64,000 bases of DNA, from contig JAJGBQ010000002.1 in the NCBI GenBank assembly GCA_022457065.1, positions 5,084,001 to 5,148,000 on the forward strand, in the 5' to 3' direction. Within the stretch, counting starts at the first letter, position 1, and each line of letters opens with the position of its first letter. The DNA comes from Curvularia sp. ZM96 (taxonomy: Eukaryota > Ascomycota > Dothideomycetes > Pleosporales > Pleosporaceae). A model generated the notes under the pieces. It ran no database searches. It had not been told where the DNA came from and was given only the letters and a program-made list of their open reading frames with translations. Positions 35,630 through 43,699 of the stretch are shown here, one piece after another. A program made the translations under genes and the position numbers.

Positions 35630-36358
35630 TGTAAGAGAGTCTGAATCGATTTTTTGTACGGCGATCAAGGATGAGTCGTTTCGAATACCGAATGGGGGGA
35701 CGTACGTCCCTCAGAGAGATCGAGGCGATCTTTATTCAGGGAAACCAATCGGTCCCCTCGGTCATTTGTTATCAATGGCCTGGTTAGTGCGTGACGTTGC
35801 TGGTCATCGAGGTCAACAACGTGGATAAAATAGAGATGAAGATAAAACTAAGAGTGGATACTTTGCTTAACGACAGGAAGGTCTAGCGGGTCTTATAGCA
35901 TGGCAGGGATCCAAATGAAACTATGGACGGAGACTTGTGTCTACACATCCCTCTAGTTATGCAGCTAGCGGCAGGCCAACCAGGGCACTTTCGCATGATT
36001 AGAACATACTCCGTACACTTCAATGCTCTGCCGCATGAGCTCGCTGTAGTTACTTCGGGACCGGCATTCAGGTCAGCATTCATGCCGTGAAATGCTGGGA
36101 GTACCGGTGTCGGGCCTCCGATCGGCGCTCCGAGTCGGATCTCCGCGAAACGCGATCGTTACTGATACCCTTTACATCTCAACATGGCCCGAGAAAAGTA
36201 CCGAGTACAGGAATAGTGTGGAGAGTTCTATAGACAATAAGATTTACGTCTGGAAAGTTGAAACAAGAGAGTACCACGCATAAATCCATATTCTCTTCGG
36301 ATTTACTATCTCGAAGACTATTGTTCATATCTTTAGCACTTGTACCAAAGCACAGCTC
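35630..36358. promoter_or_regulatory. Bidirectional promoter, DLH-like protein / trans-enoyl reductase
   Basis: Three consecutive inverted CGG palindromes lie within 35 bp: CGG-GCCT-CCG (36111-36120), CGG-CGCT-CCG (36123-36132) and CGG-ATCT-CCG (36136-36145). They are 214-248 bp upstream of the enoyl reductase ATG. This is the densest group of such sites noticed in the window. Confidence 0.55.
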
Positions 36359-37516
36359 ATGGCAACTTCGAAAATTGGTACCAAGATGAAGGCTCTTGTC
36401 GGGAGTGAGTCTGGCGGATATCGGCTCGTAGACGACATCGACGTTCCAGTCCCAAAGCCAGGCATGATGTTATGTCAGGTCCATGCGGTTGCCCTGAGCC
36501 CATACGATGCAAAGATCGTAGACTTTTCGAACACGCCTGGTGCAATAGGTGGCTGTGACTTTGCTGGGATTGTCGTTGGCGTGGGCGAAGGTGTCACGCG
36601 GTTCAAGGAAGGCGACCGCGTCCTCTCCGTGACCTTTGGACTGAACGCTTTAGACAAGATGGCGGGTGCTTTTGCCGAGTTCGCTCTGGCAACAGAGGAT
36701 CTAAGCTGCCATGTCCCCGACAATCTGTCCTTTGAGCAGGCATGCTCAATGGGGCTTGGTATTGCTACTGCAGGGCTCGCCCTCTTCCAAGCGCCTGGGC
36801 TCCACCTGGAAATGCCGCGTCCCAAATCCACTGATGATAACGCGAGGTCATTTGTTTTGGTCTCAGGAGGTGCGACAGGCACCGGAACTATGGCTATACA
36901 GTTTTTGAAAATGTGAGTCCAATAGTCCTCACAGTCATGGAAAGTGCTTCTAAAGACACCCACTGACTCGGTCATTCACAGCGCCGGTTACACACCCATC
37001 GTTACATGCTCCCCCGCCAACAATGCCTTATGCGAGAGCTATGGCGCTGCAGCTTGCTTCGATTATCATTCTTCCGATTGCGGTGCCGACATCCGCGAGT
37101 ATACCTCCAATAGTCTTGTCTTTGTCTTCGACTGCGTGACCGACGTAGCAACGATGCGCATGTGCTACGAGGCCATTGGCTCTTCCGGTGGAAAGTATGT
37201 TGCCCTGGAAGCTATTAGCCCACTTGTCAAGTACACTCGGAGAGATGTCCGTGCCGACTGGCTGATGGCCCCCACCATTACCGGAAGACCAGTCGTGATT
37301 CCAGGCACGTACGGGCGCCCTAGCACACCAGAGCACAGAGAATTTGGGGCCAATTTGTTCCTATGGGCAGACAACTTGTTGAAGGAGGGCAAGATCAAGA
37401 ATCATCCTTTGGAGGTTAGAAGTGGGGGCTTGGAAAACATTCCTACGTATATAAATGATTTGCGCGTTGGAAACGTGCATGCGAAGAGGCAAGTCGTGCC
37501 GTTGGTTGGTGCGTAG
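36359..37516 (+). CDS. Trans-acting enoyl reductase (LovC-type, zinc-less MDR)
   Basis: Two exons (36359-36912, 36982-37516) encode 362 residues, the usual length for stand-alone enoyl reductases of HR-PKSs. It has the GroES-like N-terminus (VPVPKPGMMLCQVHAVALSPYD), GGCDFAGIV, GDRV, and an NADPH-binding SGGATGTGTMAIQ loop. The C-terminal HPLEVRSGGLENI segment is typical of the LovC/ApdC/Bet3 group. No zinc-ligand Cys cluster is present. It would reduce selected enoyl intermediates on the ER-less PKS, setting the chain saturation pattern. Its promoter carries three CGG palindromes. Confidence 0.93.
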
Positions 37517-37971
37517 AATAGTCACGGGAATTTTCTATGCGTAGATACGATATGGTCAAGGTTGTAGTTTCAAATGTTTGCAATGCTTGTTATTGCGATC
37601 CATTGTATTGAGGGATTTCGAGAGATACCTCACTGCTTGCATACTCAGGCACAACTCTCTCGAGCGGAACTTTGAATTCAGCATTGAAGATTGAGCTATT
37701 TGTTATACACTCTTCGAGTGATGGACCCATTGGTTGAAGCAACTCGCCATTGTGTAGTCTCGTTTGATCATGGATTGGAGACGGTTCGGAAAGATGTGGC
37801 AGCAAACGATTTCGGTCACAGATTGAGAATCTATGGAGGCAACAAAAGCGCTATCGGTGATCACATGCCGAGTGAAACTTCGGTCAAGAGTAGCTTTAAA
37901 ACCATGTGCTTCAGCTTGTTGTCCTCAACCCCATATTTCACTAGATCACAATCGAAACTTCTTTGCAGCTC
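37517..37971. other. Short intergenic region
   Basis: The convergent 3' ends of the enoyl reductase and the first SnoaL-like gene. No gene seen. Confidence 0.35.
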
Positions 37972-38517
37972 TTATTTAGCACGAGCCATTGCAGCACTGT
38001 CCTATGGTAGTAGTCAGTCTCAATGCAGCTTGAGAGGAGCTCGCACAACGTACCAAGTAGACTTGATAGAAGTCCAACTTGAGCTGTCCATCAGCTTTGG
38101 TGAAGTGGCAATGGGCTCCCCAATCTGCTGTCCCTTTCCTACCATCCTTGAACTCAAATGATACTGTCCCGTGTGCCATTATATCATCAGAGTCTTCACC
38201 GAACGCAAAGATTTGTTTTGGGTTGTGAGAACGGCTGGCTACCTGAGCCCACATGCCGTGCCGGAACTTGGTGATTTCTGGTCAAATTGATGAGCATCGA
38301 ATACCTTTGTTCGCGCTAGTTAACAGGTCATGCAAATACCTTCTCGGCCATTGAATTCGTTCACCCCCATGAAAATCTTTGCGTCATTGGTAAACATGTC
38401 GATATATTGGTCGTGAGCATCTGGGTTGTCAGTAACCTTGTAGAACTCCTCGAAGAATGTCTGTATTTCGGGCCCCACTTGGCCACCCGAAGGAACTGAT
38501 GCAGTATATTGACTCAT
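37972..38517 (-). CDS. SnoaL/NTF2-fold protein 1
   Basis: Three exons (38517-38340, 38277-38054, 38001-37972) encode 143 residues; the last exon is only 30 bp (ending AMARAK). Features of the cone-shaped NTF2-like fold include the N-terminal helix with FFEEFYKVTDNP, a YIDMFTNDA strand-turn, REEITKFRHGMW, and a C-terminal LKLDFYQVYLD strand. Such proteins act as cyclases, isomerases or dehydratases in polyketide and meroterpenoid pathways. A CGG-TGCA-CCG palindrome lies 226 bp upstream (38743-38752). Confidence 0.8.
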
Positions 38518-38940
38518 AGTTCTGGATGCTGGAGAGACGTGGGTAATGTTGCAGACTTCAGATGATGTGTTGGTCCGTGTCTGACCGTGTGAGTTACGAT
38601 ATGATGCAACACAATATCTATACAAATGAAGAATGGACATAATAGTGTTATCAAAGCCTAGACTCGGCGTTAAGCAGCGCGTTGTCCGATCGCATCTTCA
38701 CCAGCAAATTGTGTTCCGACTCGGCGTCGGTGCACTTGGCGTCGGTGCACCGGTGCTGACCACGCACGTTAGCTCGGGAGCGCTGCTTCATCCCGGATAA
38801 CTAATTCTTCTTGTTACTTGTAACACTATGCGCTACAGAATAAGTAAGAAATTTTTTTTAAGACTTTTCTACCCTTTACCTAAAGTTCCGTCCTTCATGT
38901 ACTTTCATAGCCTGAATGTTGAGGCTTCTATCTGAATTCA
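38518..38940. promoter_or_regulatory. Promoter of SnoaL-like gene 1
   Basis: Contains the tandem GGCGTCGGTGCAC-type repeat at about 38721-38752 and the palindrome CGG-TGCA-CCG at 38743-38752. Confidence 0.45.
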
Positions 38941-39611
38941 TTATCCGCTGCTGAGCTTCGCAAAGAAATCCTTGGTATAAGCTGAATCCACAAATTCATC
39001 AAACTTAGCTACCTTCTTACCATCCTCCGTAAATGTCAATATCAATGCATACTCATTGGCATAAGGTCCAATCTTTGTTTCTGCCGTGCTTGTGGCATGA
39101 ATGATACTCGTGTGTGTGGTCGCATCGTGAGCCTGCTCCAGGACAACAAGCTACAGTTACGTAAGCTATCTAGCGGCATGCATACGTGGGAGAGGCCCAC
39201 TGTGAAATTTGAGAAAAGCGGCATGAAGTTGCTAAAATATGTTCGGTACTCGTCGTTGCTTTGAGCCGTGCGTCCCATAGAGAAGGGCAATACCCTATGC
39301 CTGCAGTCTGCCGTTCGGAATCCCATGATACGGTTTATGTCCCAGGCGTTGTACGCGTCTATAACCATTCTCGCTGTCTCTTTCTGAGCCGCGAGACTGC
39401 ATATATCAGCAGGTTGTGATATGAAGCCGCAGCGTCAAACTGAGGGAGCTAGTGGTACTGACTTGTATGGGTCGAATGACTGCGCGTTTGTGAGGCTCAT
39501 GTTTAAGTCTGGCCCTATGAAAGGATTACTAGACGATGAATCTAGGGTTTTCAGTGGTTTAGCGACACTGACAATAGGAAGAGTGGCGGTAACAAGGAAA
39601 GTAGGCTTCAT
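38941..39611 (-). CDS. SnoaL/NTF2-fold protein 2
   Basis: Three exons (39611-39463, 39396-39201, 39150-38941) encode 184 residues with introns of 66 and 50 bp. Diagnostic elements: AYNAWDINRIMGFRTADC, a SMGRTAQSNDEYRTYF segment, then ATSTAETKIGPYANEY and a DEFVDSAYTKDFF end, which together match the fungal SnoaL-like family found beside polyketide genes. The 50-bp intron (GTGGGC...TGTAG) is chosen over a 35-bp alternative because it restores family spacing. About 50 residues precede the fold; the start MKPTFLVTATLPIV could be a weak signal peptide. It is co-directional with SnoaL protein 1 and not evidently its recent duplicate. Confidence 0.8.
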
Positions 39612-40045
39612 GATAACAGGTGTGCAGAACCATAATAAGGTTGAGCCGTCAGAAGAAGGAGGGAGGGCTTAACTAAAGTCTGTTCTGGTGTGGCGAAAAT
39701 GACTAATTGCATCGCAAGGATCATGGACCTTTTCATAATCGTTGCGATCCAGTTAATAGTTTTTAGTAGCTTGGCGTTGCTGACAATATCTTAGGAATTA
39801 TATTATTATTGACGTGGTTCACAAGCGAATCAGACACCTAAACGAATTAGACACGCCCTACTAGCGCGTTGACATTGAGGCGTTTTCACGCACTTTTGTA
39901 ATAGTTAATAAACGATATTAATCTATAATGTCTTTTTTTCTACTTACTATAATTCCCCTAACCCTATTATTAGTAACTTTTAGTAATTATAAACTTATAG
40001 TTATTATCTTATAAAAGTGAAGTAAAAAGTTAGAGTTTTTATAGA
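39612..40045. other. AT-rich intergenic stretch
   Basis: Strongly AT-rich from about 39770 to 40045 with no gene; probably RIP-affected. Confidence 0.4.
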
Positions 40046-40207
40046 AATTACCTAATCTACTTTACTAGGCGCTGTCTATATTTATTTATAAGCATTATTC
40101 TAGTAAGCTTAATATGTCTACAAAGCTTTCGTATGTAAAAATATACTGTGCGCACTAGAAGCTTCCGCAACTTCTTATTCTCTAGAGAAAACTTGGTCTT
40201 GAGCGAG
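40046..40207 (-). pseudogene. PKS relic: cMeT-linker fragment
   Basis: On the minus strand this segment aligns codon for codon with PKS bases about 22112-22290 (the linker before the C-methyltransferase core, LRKLLVRT...). Most differences are C-to-T or G-to-A, and a TGG has become TAG at the lower-coordinate end. Other changes are also present, so it is older or derives from a related paralogue rather than a very recent copy. Homology stops on both sides. Confidence 0.8.
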
Positions 40208-40367
40208 GCGGCTAAGACTACTAACATAAGGAATGCTTTTAGAGCAGGTGTACAGAAGCGAGACAGGTTAAACAAGACCTTGGTTAACGTGATGAATGTT
40301 GGTAGTAGACTATTGCAAAGCGATGCTAGTCAACATTACTATCTATTTGACTCCAAGTATAATTCTG

Positions 40368-41309
40368 CTAATGTAGCAATCGCTCCATAGCATCAGCAGG
40401 CGTTCTCTTCGGTGCAGCAATCTCCAGTACTTCCTTGCTTGTTGTCTCTGCCTTTGCTAGACCCTCCCATGATGTCTCCGGAGCGTGTTTAATGGTACTT
40501 ATCACATTCTTGGAGTGACGCGATGCAGCAACCATGTCTTCTACGAACGAGACATCTTGGAATTTGACATCCTCAACCTTGGCGCCGATACGCTTCTCAA
40601 CCATCGCTACGATCTGGTTTCCCGTGATATCTTCAGGGCCGTTAAGGATATACCTGCGCTTATTGTGCGCAAGAGTGTCGTCCTGAAGTAGGAGATGCGC
40701 AGCGAAGACACCAACGTCTGATGGATCGATGATACCGATTGGAGTATCCGCGTTTGCGAGTAGGCGTAGTGTGTGTTGCTTGCCGCCATTGCGAACAGTT
40801 TTGATTAGCCCAGCAGCGGGGCCGAGGGCGAAGTTCGAGAACAAATTTGGCTGCAGAGATGACCAGTGCATACTTCCAAAGGCTGGCGAATCAAGCATGG
40901 CCTCAATCGCCCAGTGCGCGCGCGGATAGTACGCTTTGCAGTCTGGCTTAACGTTCGCGGCTGTTGTAGAGATGCGCACAACGTATTTGACGCCTGCCTG
41001 AAGTGCTGCAACATGGAATGTCGATTCTTCTGCGAAATGCGGTGGCTCGTTGTGTGATGCTATGAAAGCTCTGGTAACCTTGTGTTCGCGCAGCCACTGC
41101 GTAGTAATCTCTGTCCAGTTGTACTCGACAATCTCGACATGAGAGAGTTTGGCGAGTGCCTTGGCCGAGGAGCTGTTCGCAGAACGCGTCATAGCGAGGA
41201 TGCGATAGTCAGAGAAGCTCTTGCTAGCTTTGAGGTGGTTCGACAGGGTCTCGACAACACTGCGGCCAGTATTGCCTGTGGCGCCGACGATGAGGAAGGA
41301 GGAAGCCAT
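40368..41309 (-). CDS. NmrA-like NAD(P)-binding oxidoreductase/isomerase
   Basis: An intronless gene of 313 residues. The N-terminal Rossmann motif is IVGATGNTGRSVVETL (GxxGxxG). Further family marks are VRISTTAANV, HWAIEAML and the SSLQPNLFSNF active-site region; IDPSDVGVFAAHLLL closes the NmrA core. Members include atypical SDRs that reduce or isomerise small molecules, and redox sensors. It sits between two PKS relics and its upstream region lacks the CGG-N4-CCG palindrome, so membership of the cluster is less certain than for the genes to its left. Confidence 0.85.
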   Translation of the reverse strand: MASSFLIVGATGNTGRSVVETLSNHLKASKSFSDYRILAMTRSANSSSAKALAKLSHVEIVEYNWTEITTQWLREHKVTRAFIASHNEPPHFAEESTFHVAALQAGVKYVVRISTTAANVKPDCKAYYPRAHWAIEAMLDSPAFGSMHWSSLQPNLFSNFALGPAAGLIKTVRNGGKQHTLRLLANADTPIGIIDPSDVGVFAAHLLLQDDTLAHNKRRYILNGPEDITGNQIVAMVEKRIGAKVEDVKFQDVSFVEDMVAASRHSKNVISTIKHAPETSWEGLAKAETTSKEVLEIAAPKRTPADAMERLLH

Positions 41310-42323
41310 GGCTTAGCAAGGTAATGCAACAAGACTTGGTTAGAAGATGGTGTTTAGAGTGGTTTGGCGATGCAAGCAGATTGGAAGGGATACTCAAGTT
41401 TTTATACATAGCTGCGGAGTGTCGCCAACTCCGTGGTGTCACTAGGTAGTTGCATCACAGTCTCCGTATTTCGCCCGAACATCCAACTAGGGGACTGCTG
41501 ATAAAACAACCAATCAGATTGTTGGGAAGCTACAGCCGCACGCCGTTAGTAGGGTGGGGCGAACCCTACAAGAAGGTGCAAATCGCGCAACGCCATAGAC
41601 CCGAGCAAAAGCAAAACCATTATGACGCCATTACCATAAGGGATCATGTCGCAGTAGCATAGTAGTACTTGCGATTAATTTCCTAGCTAATGGTTCTCAA
41701 GAAAACCTCCCTCCCTGCGGGTAGAACATCCCACTGCGCAGAACCATGAAAATTTTCAAGCGCTGCTACTCTTCAACCCACCGTTCTATAAAACTCAAAC
41801 AAGTATAATAATATACCTTAGTAAGCGTCGATACCAGAAATGCTGGATCTTTCTTTCCAGTGTACTGATCATCAGCACTAGAAGGGTATGGTGGTTCGCA
41901 ATACAATCAACGGTAGATACAAGGGTGGAGTTATTGTGCTCAGCAAATTAGATCAGTTCGGCGATCATTGCGATACCTACAAGCCGCTCGATCAACCCAA
42001 GGAACTATTGTCTTGCCAGAATTGGCAAGCTCACTAGGTATAGTTTAGTGATAGTACAATGTTGTTCCCAGTCCGAATAAAATCGGGGAAAACCTAGAGC
42101 CTAGATCGTCGTCTAGATCAGGAATTAGGAGCTTAGCCCTCGTCGGACCAAAACCGGAGCGGTCAGTCTCCGGTACAGACGAAAGTTAGTTGCTTTTTCA
42201 TCACTGCAAGAGTGCAAAACTAGGAGAACGACCCTTCCAAGCAACTGGATGTCATATATAAACCCTGCCATTCCGCTACTAATCTCGAATTCACGCTCTC
42301 AGTTCTGCAGCATCTTTACAACA
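41310..42323. promoter_or_regulatory. Divergent spacer, NmrA-like / SDR
   Basis: About 1 kb with no gene. CGG-rich inverted sequences with 7-bp spacers are present near 42143-42175 (CGG-ACCAAAA-CCG and CGG-TCAGTCT-CCG), different from the N4/N5 pattern of the other cluster promoters. Confidence 0.35.
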
Positions 42324-43381
42324 ATGGCATCAACAAACAAGTATGCAATTGCCCACTATGACCCCAAAGGTCCAGGCGACGGTCGTCCAACCGCAATGGA
42401 TATACTCAAGGACGAAGAAATGGAGGGAAAACTCACGGGGAAAATAATCTTGGTCACAGGCGCCTCGGCGGGCATTGGAGTTGAGACGGTTAGAGTACTG
42501 GCATTAACAGGCGCTACTATATTCGCTGCTGCTCGAGATCTAGAGAAAGCTAAGAGAGTCCTTGATGGTATACAGGGCAAGATTGAGCTCCTCAAGCTAG
42601 ACCTTGCTTCGCTCTCTAGCGTACGGGCTGCAGCAGAAGACTTCCTGCAGCGAAGCAATGGGAAGCTCAATATCCTAGTCAACAACGCTGGAGTGATGGC
42701 AATACCGACCCGTACCCTGACTGAGGATGGCTTCGAGTCCCAATTCCAAACGAATCATCTTGGTAAGAGTTCTTCATATCTTCCAGCTTTGCTTTCGCTG
42801 ATTTTGCCCTCAAAAAAGGCCACTTCCTCTTGTTCCAGCTCCTCAAGCCAGCTCTACTGAGTGCCTCTACTCCTTCATTCAACTCACGTGTCGTATCCCT
42901 CGCTTCGTCAGGACACAAAATAGGCGGCATTCGTCCTGAAGATTACAACTTTGCGGATGGTACCTACAATGACTTTACCGCCTATGGACAGGCGAAAACC
43001 GCCAACATCTACATGTCGAATGCTATTGAGCGCTATTACAGTGCCAAGGGCCTGCATGCTTTGGCGGTTCACCCTGGCGTGATCATGACGGAGCTCAGCC
43101 GCCATCTGGATCCGAATGTGGCGCAGGGGTTCAAGGATGATTCAAACCTTGCTAAGATTACGAAATCTGTCGAGCAGGGCGCTGCAACCACAGTATTGGT
43201 TGCAATTGGGAAGGAGTATGAAGGAGTAGGTGGAAAATACTTGGAAGATGTGGGAGAGTGGGCATCCACCCCTGACAGTGGGCTATACGAGCATGGGTAC
43301 GCTCCTTGGGCTTTTGACCAAAAGTTGGAGGACAAGCTGTGGAAAGACTCGAATGGATTCGTTGGATTCGATGAGAAGTAA
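42324..43381 (+). CDS. Short-chain dehydrogenase/reductase
   Basis: Two exons (42324-42762, 42819-43381) encode 333 residues. The cofactor motif is TGASAGIG, the structural motif NNAG, and the catalytic pair is in YGQAK; VHPGVIMTEL follows. This is the retinol-dehydrogenase/WW-oxidoreductase-like SDR type. The acceptor of the single 56-bp intron (AAAAAAAG) is purine-rich and poor but is the only one that keeps NHLG-HFLLFQLL intact. It could reduce the aldehyde or a ketone of the polyketide. The PKS relic begins 30 bp beyond its stop codon. Confidence 0.87.
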
Positions 43382-43410
43382 GCAGCGAAGTGAAAGGTTT
43401 GGGTGGGAGG

Positions 43411-43510
43411 GAATTACTAGCGGCGATCTTGAGGTTTGGGCCGAATTGGTCGCAAAATGCCAATGCCGCTTCCAGACCTATGCTAATAATCATCATCTTG
43501 TCTGGTCCCT
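43411..43510 (-). pseudogene. PKS relic: acyltransferase-domain fragment with pure C/T-G/A changes
   Basis: 100 bp on the minus strand align with PKS 20332-20443, within the AT domain just after the active site. There is one 12-bp in-frame deletion and nine substitutions that I counted, all C-to-T or G-to-A relative to the functional gene, with no transversions. This is the RIP signature. Sequence similarity ends abruptly at both sides. Confidence 0.88.
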
Positions 43511-43529
43511 CCACTAGATTACGTGACTT

Positions 43530-43690
43530 AGACGAGTCACGTAGCTTTCTTATTCTATATTAATTCGTAATAAAGAGAGAAGAGGTATAAAGAAGATCTA
43601 TACGTAGCCTATTTCTTTTCTTCTTTATCTTTCTTCTTCTATACGATAGGTGAATGTTTGCTCGTTAGTTAGGTCTCTCCGCCCATAATA
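43530..43690 (+). repeat. LTR-like repeat, copy 1
   Basis: The segment ending in ATAGGTGAATGTTTGCTCG...TTAGTTAGGTCTCTCCGCCCATAAT resembles 59265-59425 (TAGGTGAATATG... TTAGTTAGGCCTCTCTGTCCATAACA). It is a degraded LTR of the copia-like type; its left end is unclear. Confidence 0.5.
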
Positions 43691-43699
43691 ATGCATCCC

